Shown: positions 37,771 through 50,579, numbered from the stretch's first letter. The stretch is DNA of 64,000 nucleotides from Pleurodeles waltl (GCF_031143425.1 NC_090438.1:754319823-754383822); one strand, 5' to 3'. Notes: generated by a model not told the origin, from the letters alone. Program-made: numbers and translations.

Positions 37771-39730
37771 AGAAGTAGCTGCATGGATTATCTGAGGGAA
37801 CCCCAGTGGTGAGCAAACTACAGCTGGTATGAAATGTAGACTTTGTTATATGGTTAACTTGATTAATAAACTTAAGTAATTACATGAATCAGGAAACAAA
37901 CAACATTTGCATGACTCTGAATTGCAGAGGAGAGTGAAGGCACAACAGTCCCTTTAAAGACGCTATAAGACCTACCCTGTTTTCAGACCACATGTCTAGT
38001 ATCAGAAATCTAAATACGTCAGCTCTTGTGTAGAATAGAATAGTCTGACAGTGCTTCTGTCCTCAAGTTTTGCGGCGAGGGTGCTGTATTGATGCCAATA
38101 GAAACTGTGTAGATGAAAGCACCCCATTAAGAACCTTCTTTTGCAAAATGCAGTACTATGGGTTGCATCTCTCTTTTTTTATATAAATGGTGTTAATTTA
38201 AATCTAACAAATGGCAAGGAAATGACAATGAGGTAAGCACACTGGAACACAATTTTAAAAGGCGCCCCTCCTATATTGTTTGTTTTTTGCAGAATAATTC
38301 TGTTGATAAGTTGTGTGAGGTGTCTGCTTAGTAACCAGAGGTACAAAAATTGTTAGCGCTTAAACATCTGTTGGGAGGATGACACACCTCAGCGACCTGA
38401 GCATGTCCGAGATCTGAGTTACTCCCCGGTCCATCTGGTCTCGGCCTCACATGTACTTTAAACAAACCAGAGGGGAGACATCTAGAAACCTCCTCCTACT
38501 CAGTAAGTTTATTGTTCAAAAATGCTGGCTACTTCAGGTCAGTTTTGAAAAAAACACGTTGGGAATTGGCCAAGATCCTAAGGTGCCCTCTCTCCAAACA
38601 AAACCGTTCCCTGCGTACCATAAACATCATTCTAGTTCATTCTTATCAGCCTAAGCCCTTGGTGAGAAAGAACACGCAAACATGCAGAATAAAAACAAGA
38701 GCAAGAAGCACATTGTATAACGTGGGCATGGAAAAATACTTGCAGCTTTTAACATGGCCGTGGCTAATACTAAAATAAAGTCAATAGGCAAAATGAAGTT
38801 GGTGGTCACTATTGTGATGGTGTGCTGCTAGGCTAAGTGCAACATGTGAGTGGTCAAAACACAAATATCATTAAAACATCTCAGACCTTGCTTGGGATAG
38901 AAAGTTATATTTTTTGGTGTTTTATTTGCTTTGTGGCAAGGAAGTCGTCAGTGATAGGATTCAGAAGCCTAGAGCACTTCCAGCAGTCGAAGATTAGGGT
39001 AGGAAAATGCTTTGATTTATGCTTCAACACGTAATAATTTGTACTTGACTTGGCCAGAACGGGAAATATTAAGCCATTGGGATTTCTCTTACTAAATTGA
39101 GAAATTGGAAGGATGTTGTTATTGAATGCAGACATGTTTGCTCTTTAGTTTTTATAGGACAATATGGTTAGAATTCTATTTATGTTTGATTTTGGTGTCC
39201 AAATGTACCCCTGTGGACCTCTCAGTCTATTAAAAACCTCGGCAGCAGCACTTAGCTGCCTGGAGTGTCCTATCTTTCTGTCGTCTGGTGTTGAGGAACG
39301 CCACCTGTCAAGTGCCATGTCATCTAGATTTTTTTAAACTGTAGATTTTAGCATGTCGGCCATTTCCTTAGCATTGTGAACTCTGCAGTCACCCTTGTAT
39401 CAGACCTCTCGTCCATTCAAAAATGTATTGGGGCCGTATGCAGATTTAAGAGCCTTGGCAACTCTGTGCTTGGCAAGCAACATCACAATTTCAACAAATC
39501 TGCACTCCTAATGCGTGCATTTTGGGCGAATTAGTAGACCATAGTAGATATGGGATCAAATTCTTTCTTTGAGAGCGGTTTCCCTCTGACCTACTTAATG
39601 CGCAAAGATGAGCATTGCCAAATTATAAGGAAGTAGTCTGCACATTCAGCTTAGCATCTGGGAAAAGCATTCTTAAGCAATTTCTGTATTTTACAAAACC
39701 TGGCACAAGTTTAAGCCTAACATTATGATT
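37771..39730. other. Non-coding, nothing firm
   Basis: No recognisable gene. The right part (from about 39220) may belong to the minus-strand LINE that follows. Confidence 0.35.
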
Positions 39731-39735
39731 AACCA

Positions 39736-40357
39736 TCACAGGGTGAACCACAGCTCTTTCCCTTTCATGAAGTCTTTATCAACTTCTTGAAACCTTCTAT
39801 TTAGAAAGCGGTCTAGTTTTGACCCCTGCATTGTCAACATCGTGTAGATTAAAGGCCTGAATTCCCTCCCACAGTCCTGCATATCCTTCATGGTCTGTGT
39901 GACACTATAGGCAGTCATTTGCTGTGTACCACTATCCCATGGCAGCCAGGGAGCCTAATACAGCGAGACCCAAAGTGGTTTTGCTGGTGCACCTAACAAC
40001 ATTGACTTTCTCATTTTCAGGCAACTCCCCTACCAGTAGCAGGCTACCATCACCTGGTGCGGTCTGTGTCTGAGCTGCAGCTGCCCTCTCAGAAGAGAGG
40101 TATATTCGTGAAACACCATTATTCAGCTGACATTGTCACCAGGGATGTATTCTCGTATAAACACTTTGTCACAAACTGGGTAACTCCAGTCCCCTGAAAA
40201 AGGGAGGCTTGGGAACCACGGTATTATTTGGAAATAGAAGAAAAGTTGAGGAACAATTAATATGTTGATGAGGGCCACCCTTCCAAGCAGACTGACAGCA
40301 TCTTCCAACAGAATATTGAATTGCATATGACCTTTTATTTGTTTTCCAAAGACTCAT
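39736..40357 (-). mobile_element. L1-like LINE, fragment after the RT domain
   Basis: A minus-strand frame ending at 40123 reads SLLGRVALINILIVPQLFFYFQ and then IIPWFPSLPF. This is the conserved region just after the RT core in L1-type ORF2 (pattern 'xGRxxxIKMxxLPxLLYxFQxxP'). A second frame (40169-40357) carries the same homology shifted, so there is a frame change inside it. Further downstream on the minus strand, a 'LGSLAAMG' stretch may match the 'GGLAxPN' region. Decayed and truncated. Confidence 0.5.
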
Positions 40358-40499
40358 TTGTCAGTTTGGTGCATACACACACAATATTATTTGAATGAGA
40401 CTGCAGCTCAGAGCAGAAACATAATGAGTAAGACGTGTAGTTCCCCAGCCACTATGAATGGAGAGGTCAGATTTAGGGGTTTGACCTACAGCAGTACAT

Positions 40500-40930
40500 T
40501 GTCTTGGTCAGCTCCCTTTCAGTGGTGGCTGGCATTTAAGGAGAATGGGGGGTTGGCAAATGGGGAGGTAGTCAAATATTTAAAAAAGCCACTTACCTTC
40601 CTGGCTTACCGAATGACATCCTCCTCGCTCTGGTGTTCCAGTCTTCTCTCCCCTAACCAATCCTGGTACTGCTCTCATGCTGTTAAACAGCATGAGAGAA
40701 GCGTCAGAACTGAAGGGAGCGGCCTCTTTCAGTGTTCTTAAGAGCACTGGAGGTCTGTGCTTTCTCTTACCCAGCTGTCATAGACAGCTGGATTAGAGAG
40801 GTTTAAAAGCGCTTGTCGGCCAAAGGGACATGCTCACTTTAAACATAAGTGCAACACTCCCTGCTGCCACTTAGCAGCAATTGCCCCACCCAGTCCTGAC
40901 ATTCTGTTCGGGACAGGTTGGTAAAAAATA
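40500..40930. repeat. Repeat-like block with two hairpins
   Basis: Contains a 13-bp perfect stem with a 1-nt loop (40672-40684 with 40686-40698) and a second small stem around 40769-40790 (cagctgtc/gacagctg). The style suggests a MITE or SINE-like repeat, but no ends were found. Confidence 0.35.
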
Positions 40931-41741
40931 AAATGGTAATAAACTTTATCACCTTTTAGTTTTCATCTCGGGCATTTTTTTAGTAGGGTGAATAATGGAG
41001 GAGCAGCTCCTGCTTTCTTTTCTAGTAACTGTTTCTAGGAGGTATCCCAATACACATAGGTTTTCTGTGTCATGGATCGTGTTTTCCAGTGAAGTCTTTC
41101 AGGGTCACGTCATGTTCCCCATATTGCCACCTTAATGCCTCCCATACAGACCTGACTTCGCCCAGGGAACCCTTATTTAACTAATCCCGGTTTGGCGTCA
41201 TCTGTTGTTTCTCTGATGACAGTGTCTCGTAGCGTGGCTATCTCGAGGTGCAAACTGAGAACACAGGAGAATGCCTACTCCAGTGTAGTATTGTTTATAC
41301 CAGGTTGTAGCTGACAGTCTTGCCCAGGTACTTCACGTGTCTCCTCTGGAAAGTTGCATGTCTCAGCAGATGGCAAGAGCTAAATCCAGCAAGCGCCTGT
41401 CCAGTCTGCTTGTGTGCAGGGGAGTAAAAGCAGTAGTCCCTGTTCTTTGATTGCAAGTGTCACCATGCACCTTGCAGCAACCAGCAATACAGACAGTCCC
41501 AGTGGTTTATGCTGATTTCTTATTTTTGTTGCTGTGTGCCAGTGCTGGATAGAATCAGTCTTTGGTCAGAAGACCCACTTAATTAAAGCTGCCCTCCAAG
41601 AGGTAGTCTAATGTGTTAATCCTCCTCACATACATGGTACTTCATAAAAACTCAACAGGAAGATTATTGTGAGCATACAACCTAATAAAAGGAATAGGGC
41701 CTCCATGCAGGTGCCTGCTAACCACAATAACCTTGAAAGGA
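40931..41741. other. Non-coding, nothing recognised
   Basis: No gene or element signature was found. Confidence 0.35.
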
Positions 41742-41903
41742 TAAGCAGTGACCTAGAGTTGGCCTCTGTGAAGGGTAAGCAGTGACCTACCGTTGGCCTC
41801 TGTGAAGGGTAAGCAGTGACCTAGAGTTGGCCTCTGTGAAGGGTAAGCAGTGACCTACCGTTGGCCTCTGTGAAGGGTAAGCAGTGACCTACAGTTGACC
41901 TCT
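41742..41903 (+). repeat. 34-bp minisatellite, 4.7 copies, alternating types
   Basis: Units start with 'taagcagtgacct' at 41742, 41776, 41810, 41844 and 41878, exactly 34 bp apart. After 'gacct' they read agag, accg, agag, accg and acag in turn, so the array is an ABAB pattern with a 68-bp higher-order unit plus a diverged last copy. Confidence 0.95.
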
Positions 41904-43039
41904 TCACTTCTCTGTAGTCAAGCACCCTCGATCTTGTTCCCTGTCAGGAAGATATAGTCGCAAAAAGTCATTGTAATTACCACAACTAGACATATTTTCG
42001 GGTTCTCTATTTGAAGATAACCGAATCAGCAATGACACCGTTGAACCGCTGTTCAGCCATGATTCCGCACCATTATAACAATCTGGGAAAGATGAGCTCT
42101 CTCTCAGGAGTCTTTCCACTGCCGGTCACACAGGGCTCGACTGCCACAAACCTTTGTTTAACTGGAGGAGCGCGCCCTTTACTATACTAAGCGTTCATTG
42201 TGTGTAGCCATCCTGCATCTCTTATTCGACACAAGTTCTGTTTGAGTTTCGTGGGCCCATGTATTCAGTTCATTCAGATGAAGCGGGTAATTGAAATTAT
42301 TACAGAACAGCGGACCCGTGTCTGGTCCTTAAACATACTTCCTCAGGATTTTTAATAAAGGGCTTAAAACGAATTGTACGTATCGTTATGAAATCTATCA
42401 GTAAAAAGGTTAACTGGGAGTGCAGCAAAATTTTTAGGCTCGACCACACCCACTACCACAGGGTTTTCTTAATCACACTAGTACCCAACATCCAGGGGTG
42501 ATGGGACATGGAACGCGGTACTGTGTGGTCTCCTGGTGTAAGCTTATCTGGGGACTCGGGCATATTTTAACCAAGGCAATTAGTCAGAAGAAGTTTGAAT
42601 AATATAACATGCCCGGTGTAGAGACCGGTAAGATCATAAATAAAGAAAAACAATATGTAAACAGAGCCAAAATACCGGTGTTTGATTCCATTAGGATGGA
42701 ACACCAACCTCGTCTAGGCCTGAATTCCGAGTCACATACACATTAATTGAAAAGAAAGAAGTAAAATGTGGGTTAGCGCTGGGGGTGGGGGGGTGCCTCA
42801 GCCAAGAGACCAAGACCATTGCATGAGACGAGGAAGAAATCCTACCTGTAGCGGTAAAGGGTGAGGGTGGAGTACGAGTGCAGCTGTTTCTTGTATTCCC
42901 TCCCAGTGCGGCATTGACCAAAGATGGGACGTTACTTGGAAGAGTATTGTGGTCATCACCATGATATACCCTCCCACTAGTTCACCAGCCGTCGTAGGTG
43001 TCCCCGATTGACCCAGCACCCTCCTGTCGCAGTGCTTTT
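41904..43039. other. Non-coding, nothing recognised
   Basis: Unique-looking DNA. A short G run lies near 42781-42793. Frames here lack family signatures. Confidence 0.35.
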
Positions 43040-43047
43040 CCGTAGTG

Positions 43048-43264
43048 CAGTGGTTCCCAACCTGTGGTCCGGGGACCCCTGGGGGTCCGCGAAGCCTTCT
43101 TAGGGGGTCCGCGACTGCTCAGAAAATTAAATAATATTAACAGTTTAGGTCCCCAATGACTCATTGGGGGGTCCCCAGATTCCAATAATGATTCATTGGG
43201 GGTCCCCGGGTTCCAGTAATGATAAAATGGGGGTCCACAGAAGTGAAAAGGTTGGGAACCACTG
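43048..43264. mobile_element. hAT-type MITE with 8-bp target duplication
   Basis: A 217-bp element with terminal inverted repeats CAGTGGTTCCCAACC and GGTTGGGAACCACTG. It is flanked by a perfect 8-bp duplication, ccgtagtg, at 43040-43047 and 43265-43272. End sequence and duplication length are typical of hAT (Charlie-like) elements. The inside is made of repeated 'gggggtcc' and 'tcattgggg' blocks. No transposase, so non-autonomous. Confidence 0.92.
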
Positions 43265-43499
43265 CCGTAGTGAATGCCTCCTCTCATTCTTCATCTTTTT
43301 TGTCTCCTGATCTATTTCAGGGGGCGCCCGGGTGTATCCGAGACAGCCAGGGGTATGTGTTCCCTTTAATGTACCGTCCTTGCTGCGCAGTCCAAGGCCA
43401 CTCACTGCTTCTCTATGATGTAAAAATAACGTAATGGGTCGTTTCCCTTGGACGTAGTGTATGGTGATCAATTACTGCCCATATAGTGCAGAATGTTGT

Positions 43500-44585
43500 G
43501 ATACTAGCCTAGGATCGAATGCAGAGTGGTGGATACAAGTTCTTAGTATGCAGTAGTATGTTGGGAACATGTTTCTAGGGTGCAGTGTAGGGTGAGACAT
43601 GTACATCAATCGAGTACAGGCATGGGTTATTACCCCTTGGATTAAGTACAGTGCGATGTGTTACAGTTGTTAGCATGTAGTGGAGTGTGGTTGTTCGTTT
43701 TGTGGTCTCACTAAATAAGGTGAGTTAGTGCCCCCAGAGTGCAGTGAAGTGTCTGTCATGTTTGGTGACCTTAAGAGTATAATGTGCTGGGTCAGTACAC
43801 CAAAGATGTGGTGTAGGGTGGAATATTAAAGCACCTAGAATGCAGGTGGGCTAGTTCCCCAATGGTACAGCACAGTGTGGTTGGTTAGTGCACCTAGCAT
43901 GCGGTTCATCAAGTTGAATATTTGTCACTAGCATAATGTGCAGTTGGTGCTGTAGTTATGATGCAGTGTGGCATTCTGGAGAATGGTGGGTTAATGCCCC
44001 TAGGTAGCTGTGCCCTGTGATGATGAATTTTACCTAGTGGAGTTCATTAAGTTACGCCTTTGCCCATGGTAAAGTGCACAATTTTGTTTTCCAGCGTAAT
44101 GCGACGTGTATTCCCTGATGATGGAAATGTAGTGTGGTGGGCTAGTGCTGGAAGGGTGAATTAGAAAGTAGTGGTTAGTGCCCATAGGCTGCAGAGAGAA
44201 GTGGGTGTTGTTGTCCTTTCTCTGAAGTGTATCATGATGGGCCAGTGTTCCTAATGTGCAGTGTTATGTTGTTAGTAGCTATTTGTGAAGTGTGCCGTCG
44301 GGCATCGCCTTTGGCTTTTGGTGCTGTGTAGGGTTGTTGTCCTAAGGATTCAGAGCAGTGCAGTGTGTCGGCGTAAGGGTTGCTGTAGTGAGTTAGTGTG
44401 TCTTGCACACTTTGTACACTGTAGTGTTTTGGCTGGTGCCTCTATGATGCCGTCAGTGATGTCGGTTTAGTATGTCTGGAAAGCAGTGTGATGTGTTATT
44501 TTAGTGTCCATAGAAAAGGGTACTATGCTGCGGGTTGGTGCCCTTCAGATGCAGTGTATGTAGTGTGATGAGTTAACGTGAAAGG
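43500..44585 (+). repeat. Degenerate satellite-like tract
   Basis: Phrases of the type 'tagtgcccctag-atgcagtg', 'gtgcagtgt' and 'gggttagtgc' recur about every 50-70 bases for a kilobase, each copy strongly diverged. It looks like an old tandem array. No coding frame of note. Confidence 0.45.
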
Positions 44586-45023
44586 GGACATCACACAACT
44601 GAGCTCCGATGCATTCATATTGCAAAAATGCCTTTTAGATGCTTCAGTAACAATGAAATGCTACAGAAACATATTCTAATGGTTTTTATAAGACACTCTG
44701 TTGCCCCATTTGTTTAAAAGATGTCCTGAGCGCTCCTCTGGCAGCAAATTCCCTGGCCCCTCTTCTAGATGTATATGCTTTATCGACTGTTGACGCAATG
44801 CATTTCAATGGGAATGGAACGCCAAAATCGTGGTCCCCAGTTAGGATTTAAATTAAGAAAACTATAAATTCTAGATTTGTAGTCAAATTTAATCTGCACA
44901 AATAGAAAGATAAATGACGGGGAAAATGTAGCACTGTCTTAAGTTTTCTCTCAGAATGATGCATTAGACATTTAGCACATCACTTTTGCGCATTGATAGC
45001 TGTCTAACTAGGTGAGCAAATAG

Positions 45024-45040
45024 TGTCGCTAGGTGGCGCT
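45024..45040 (+). promoter_or_regulatory. CTCF-like binding site candidate
   Basis: tgtcgctaggtggcgct agrees with the vertebrate CTCF core (CCASYAGRKGGCRS) at 12 of 14 positions by eye. The flanking kilobase (45.0-46.3 kb) is richer in GC and CpG than its surroundings. Binding is not shown by sequence alone. Confidence 0.35.
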
Positions 45041-45435
45041 GTTGTGCTCACAAGTAGTTCTCAATGTGAGGGGATCGCGTGTTCTCTGCCGATGGCCGAA
45101 ATGTTTAACACAGAGATGCAGCGCTTGTGTGTTGATTCTCAGTTTTCCTTTACCGGTCGTCGTTGCCTTCTTAGCAGGCGTTCGCAGCACCATTCGTTTT
45201 GGCTACGTATATAAATGTTTGCAAGCCTGAGAGCGTACAGAGTGGTAGCACTGCTGGATACTGTCCCCACACATCGGAAAACTTCCATTGCACGTTACAC
45301 TCAGTGGTTTAAGATACGCGCAAGTGCTCACTATTCAGAGTTCCTGTTTGCTCCTAAGAAGATTTAGTAGCCTACTATTAAATGCATTGCAGCCGTGCCG
45401 AGAAGGGCAGGTACTCTCTTTAAAATTAGAGAACT

Positions 45436-45760
45436 GCAGATACTCAGCACCGGACAGTACCTGCCCATTTATGTGTGAATTGCACTCTTTTGACAGTGTC
45501 CGACTGCTGTTTTTTGTGCTAGGAAGGCTCGCAGTGCTACTTCGTGCGCATTGCCTGTGTCATACTTTAAGGGGTGTTGGTCAGTGCTTTACATGGAAAT
45601 ATAGAAGTGCAGGTACTCGATATCTATAGTACCTGTTTGCGCCCGAGAAGTGCCAGTACTCTTCCATTCAAAGTACTGCACAAGTGCTTGAGAGAAGTAC
45701 TCTCCCTTTCCAGCAAAAGGAGTGCAAGTACTCGGTACCGGACAGTACCTGCCCATTTAA
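45436..45760 (+). repeat. Internal repeat, ~288-bp spacing
   Basis: The block 'accggacagtacctgcccat' occurs at about 45448 and 45736 with matching flanks. An intermediate related 'caggtactcga...agtacctg' block lies near 45610. The unit is built around small inverted 'agtac/gtact' pairs. Confidence 0.55.
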
Positions 45761-46779
45761 AGCACTGGTGAACTCAGTCACCCTCGGCCGAAGTGAAAGG
45801 CAATATGAAGGCGGGGGGGGGAGGGGGGGGCGGATGCGTCATACTCCGAGTGCATGCTTCCTTTGCAGACACCACGCAGGCGCCCCCAAGTACCACACGT
45901 GGGTCATAGCTTTCCTCGCACACATAGATACAACCTGGGCAGGAACATTGCTAACACTCCGTGAGGCACAAAGAAAAGGCGCAAGGTATTTCAACTGACG
46001 TGCCTGTACACAAATACTGTATTTATTATCATGCGGAACGTGCTTCCTAGACACACCAGGTACTGCGCGTAGAGAACATTGCAGGGAGCTGTGTTCGCTG
46101 GGGATATCACTTTTACACACTCCCACGGTAACTAGGGGAGCAGGCAGAGCATAGGATGAAGCCGAGCCATCGTCAGTCTTAGGCTGCCGGCTTAGCAGGC
46201 CCGGCACACAATCCCCTGCCAGAGGTTAACTTGTGGTCTGCCTGCTGTAGCAGCCCGTGCGATCAATCTGGGGTTCCCTCTGTTCGTGCTGCCATCCTGT
46301 CATGACCCCTCACGCATGCGCAGACTGGCCGGTAGTTGTACGCTCCTTACTTGCCAAGAGTAGGGTGACCACCTGGCAAGAAGGCTAACACTGGACAGTG
46401 ACAGTAAAAATTCAGGTGAAGGGGTCAAAATTCAAGACAAAAGGCCATTTTTATAGACGCATCTGAGAACTTCGTATGATAAATAAGCAGCTATCAGAAG
46501 TAGAAGCTAAAATAGGGTCCTGTTATTTCGTTTGTATTACACATTGAAATGTTGAGCAAACATTCACACATAGCTGAATGTATTGAAAGGTTAAAAAAGA
46601 CTAGAAAAAATATACATTCCAAGCAGAATTTGACAGCCATCATAATGGGTAGTTTTCTCAATTCTACCCCATACCAGGAATGATAGTGGCAGAAGCAGCG
46701 CTGTGTTGCCGTACATAAACTTCGAGTTCCCAGGCAGTACCAACTACTAGAGAATGTTAAAAACAGATGGTGAGAACGG

Positions 46780-47135
46780 TTGAAGAGAGGGATATATACA
46801 GAGAGGGAGGGAAAGGAGTTAGGAATAATGAGTGAGCAGTGAGAGAAGAGGAAGGCAAGCAAGAATCTGCCATCTGAGAGAGAAAAAGAATGGATGGAGA
46901 AAATGTCGTCACAGAAGAAAACGGGACAGAGAACGGAGCAAAAAAGATACAGAAAGATTCTGATGGCAACAGAGAGAAAGTTGTAAATAAGCAAAAAGTA
47001 GAGGGGGTATATAAAAGCAAAGTAGTGGGAACCGCTAGAAAGCATGTAGTGGAGATAGAGTCAGTGCTGACCGGCAACATAGGATGGAGGAGGGAACAGG
47101 TAGAGAAAAGGGAAGAAGTTGAATAGGGAGTGAAC
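46780..47135 (+). repeat. Purine-rich tract
   Basis: The plus strand is dominated by A and G ('gagagggagggaaagg', 'gagagaaag'). This explains the long pyrimidine-encoded frames on the minus strand (up to 183 codons, Phe/Leu/Ser-rich), which are not taken as genes. Confidence 0.6.
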
Positions 47136-49600
47136 AGAGAGAAGATGTGAGGGTTCACCTTGTATGTCCGAGCTTTCAATCACAATTCCGGTGCACTATA
47201 TCTTTGAAAGTGTGGTGCTGTTGTGCTCTTTCCTTTTCACACAACGCAGCACAGCTACTTCACTTAAACAGCTCTGTTTTGTGTGAAATGTTAGTAAATA
47301 CAGTTTGGCACAGGTGTCCAGACAAATTTTGTTTTGGGCCGTGTGCAGTGTTCTGCGGTTTGGCTAGGGTTGTGCTTCTGAAATACCACATACATACAGA
47401 CAGGATATCACTATTTGTTAAGAAAAGGCTATTTTTCAAAGAATGATGGAGAAATCAATCTGTGCGGAGCTTTTGCCTGTCAGGTTACACTGTGGCACTA
47501 GAAGATTTTGGGATTAGTGCACACTGGTAATGTATTTTAATTATTTCTAATTGTACTGTTCATTTTCCATTAAATGGGAAAGGTGAAATAAAAACTTTAT
47601 AGAAACAGGTTATAATAAAAGGAAAAACCTCTGTTCATAAGCTAATGCTGTCCTACTGGTTCGTCCTTCAATCAACTCTTGAAGTGCTTTTGCATCTGCA
47701 CAGAATGATATCTAAGAGATGGAAGGGCCAACAGAATAACAGGGTGAGCCAAGCTAGTGTCAAATAGCCGTACACACGCCGAGCCCTGGAATTGTTTTCT
47801 ATGTAAATCACACAACTAACATTACACAAATGTTGATAAGGCCCCTTCATAATTAAAAAAAATATATATATATATATATTTCTTTATTATTTGGAAGCTT
47901 TCACATGCATAGGTCACATTACTAGCACTTTATTGAGAAGAACATATTAAAAGTGATAGTTTTAAGCATGAATTTAGAACCACTCCTGTCCCTACCCCCA
48001 CTCTAGCGACAGTGCCATTAGTGAACTAAGGGGTAAGACATCGGTCATGTGAACCCCTTCTATGGCCCAGATTGCTATGAAAAGCAGCCTTATAGTCAGT
48101 GGCATTATAATTATGCAATTGTGTGGCTGCTGCGTTTTTCGCATAGTTATGGATATCACGCATTTTGAACATAATCCATCATCTGTTGCATAATCTGTAG
48201 ATTGTAAGAAATAATGTTGTTTCTACCTCAAACAGTTCAAAATTACCAAAAACATTACATGTATTGCTGTGCAGTGGAAGGCCCTTCACAAAGGTTTACT
48301 GGTCACCCTTCTGTTGCTTATTGCTTTATGTGGGTATTTTAACTGGTACAAATGAGGTGCAATTTATGCCCAGAGATTGCTAACAAGTGTAATAATCGCA
48401 AAATAATGAAGTAAAATAAAATATTTGCCTAAGATCACACAATTTGGTTAAGGTTAAGCTGCAAATAATCAAGGTTTGTTAGTTCAGTTTCTACAAAGCC
48501 TCTGAGTATCCATTTGTCTCTCCTTTTTACCTCAGATGTTAGTGCTGTGTTTTTACCTGTTTGAGCATGGAGTCATGTGAAAGCGTGGCTCGTTATGGGC
48601 TTGAGGTTACAATGGGACCTCAAGCTGAGCCAGACTTCAGGCTGGCTCGAGTTATCATGGGCTCGTCCACCTCTAGCTATGCCTCTGTCAGGCGCCCCCC
48701 TCAAAGACCAACTTCTCCAGGGATTCCCTTAACACTACTCCCAGTGGTGTCCCTCATCTTTACATAGACCCCCTCATGTGTTTATTTTATAGCACTACTC
48801 ATTCCAAGTATGTAGAAGAGTGTTGAAGTGTGTTACATGACACGCATATTATCCAGTGACAATGGCTTGTAGAAGAGTGAAGTCAATGTATAAGAAATAT
48901 ACTTACGGCAGTGAGGACTTCAAGGTGTAGGGCTCACATGTCATCCATACTGGTAGACATTATATGTTAAAAGTACCTGGTGTGAAGAAATACAGACTCA
49001 AGATTTAGAACATAACCTAGTGGTTGGGTTATTTTTTTACTAATATGTGTTTATTATCATCCTAGGGAACTCTATTTAGCAACCTTAGAATAATGAGATT
49101 GGGAGAAAAAACAACTGAAAGTAACAAAAGGAACTCTTCACAACAGCAATAACTCACTGACCTAACTACATAAATGCATTCCTGTTACACCTTGTGCTTT
49201 GCTAGAGGCGTGTTATACCACTGTGCTACTTTACGAGACGAAACTAGGAGTAGGCAAAACTCAGATCTCTCTAACAGATACATTAATGTAATCACCAGAG
49301 TTAATCTGACATTTTAATAATCACTAAAAATTGCAGGCCACAAGGAATTTCAAAGTCTGTGGAAGATATTTTAGAAAGCACCCCTTATCCCTCACCTCAT
49401 CTACCCGAGCTTGGTCCCTGGTATGGTGGTGCAAGCCCCTGGTTAAAAGCAGAATGCCCTTCCCTAGGCCAGGGTAGGACAGGAGGAGGCTCACCACATG
49501 CTGAGACTGGCCCGTTATCATTCTGTATGTGACAATCAGCCAGCAGACAATGGCAATGGGCTGGTGACTTTAAGTGTGAGGCTGCTCTTGTGTTGAGAGG
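47136..49600. other. Non-coding, nothing recognised
   Basis: AT-rich, with a short (TA)n at about 47861-47878. No gene signature. Confidence 0.4.
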
Positions 49601-49779
49601 AGGAGTGTGAGCTCGCCACCGAGAGGTCTTCAGAAGCCGGAGGCTTCTCGCAGGGGAGCATGGCAGCTTACTGCAGTCCCCAGACTAATGGATAGAAGTC
49701 AACCGTAAAATGGATGATCACGGGCGAATGTGAGGCCCGAATAACGGATGATCTCCGGTTTGCCTTTCGTTGGGTATGT

Positions 49780-50530
49780 AGCAAGTCGGTCTGCTTTCAG
49801 CAGGGATGGGAGCGTGGGCAGAGATCGACCTGCAGATGCATGCAGTGAGTGACTGCACCTATTTGCAAGATGATGCCAGTGGAGGGGTGCCGGAGACCCT
49901 CTATCCTTCCTTTCAAAGGGTGCTTTTGTGGGCAGGAGTGAAATGACAATGCGCCACCTGAAAACATGGGTGCAGAAACCTCCTGGTGGTCTCTGTACCC
50001 ATGTTTGGAATTTGGCAAGGACGCAGAGGCAAAGTTTTCCCTCATTTGCATGGGGCCACTGCCTATGCAAATAAAAGACTGCTTCCTTGGGATTGCACTG
50101 GCGCACACCTAGTGCCCACACAATCTGTATTAAGGAAAGGGGTATCCAAGCTTTTGCAACCCCTTCTGTAGTACCAAACTCTCCCAGAGGCACAAAAAGT
50201 GGGCACGCACGCCACTTGCACTTGTGGGTCCTTTCGTTAGTAATAGCCATGTGGCCCTTATTACATATCGGGTGAGCTTCCACTGTTTACACTGCGGTGC
50301 ACTGAGACAATGTGCCCTTTCGCAGTAACCGTGCTGTACACAGCTCAGCCGCATATTTGTATCTGCGCTTAGACAGCGCATTAGTGAAAAGTGTCCTGGC
50401 TGTGTGAATCTGCTGGTTGGCCTTTCACTGTGGAGGCGGGCGGGCGGCCTGCATCTGAAATGGGGGCAGAGATATCCCTGCAGGAGAGCGCAGTGAGTGA
50501 ATGCACCTGCCTGGTGGGGAGTTTATGTGA
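49780..50530. repeat. Repeat-like block, duplicated motif
   Basis: A phrase around 'gggcagagat...cctgcag...gcagtgagtga-tgcacct' occurs at about 49816-49862 and again at 50463-50512, so the two ends of this block are diverged copies. Frames up to 194 codons on the minus strand lie across it without a recognisable family. It directly precedes the DIRS left terminus. Confidence 0.45.
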
Positions 50531-50531
50531 T

Positions 50532-50571
50532 TACCTCCCGTCCCTCCCTCGCCTTCCTTTCAACCAGTGAG
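50532..50571 (+). repeat. DIRS left inverted terminal repeat
   Basis: This 40-nt stretch is the reverse complement of 55269-55308 with four mismatches. Inverted termini of this kind bound DIRS-group retrotransposons, which use a tyrosine recombinase and make no target duplication. The true outer edge may lie a few bases further out. Confidence 0.75.
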
Positions 50572-50579
50572 GCTCCCTG

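Noticed and set aside
41742..41903. Regular short repeats as a possible CRISPR array
   Set aside because: Units are contiguous without spacers, in a eukaryotic context; it is a minisatellite.
43320..43440. Possible exon after a T-rich tract ending in 'tttcag'
   Set aside because: There is no donor site at a fitting place and no protein similarity recognised; the hAT element lies directly upstream.
46494..47179. Minus-strand frames of 183 and 140 codons rich in Phe, Leu and Ser
   Set aside because: They are the pyrimidine complement of a purine-rich tract, overlap each other in two frames and have no family resemblance.
49699..50283. 194-codon minus-strand frame before the DIRS element
   Set aside because: It lies in repeat-like DNA with overlapping frames on both strands, and no motif was recognised.
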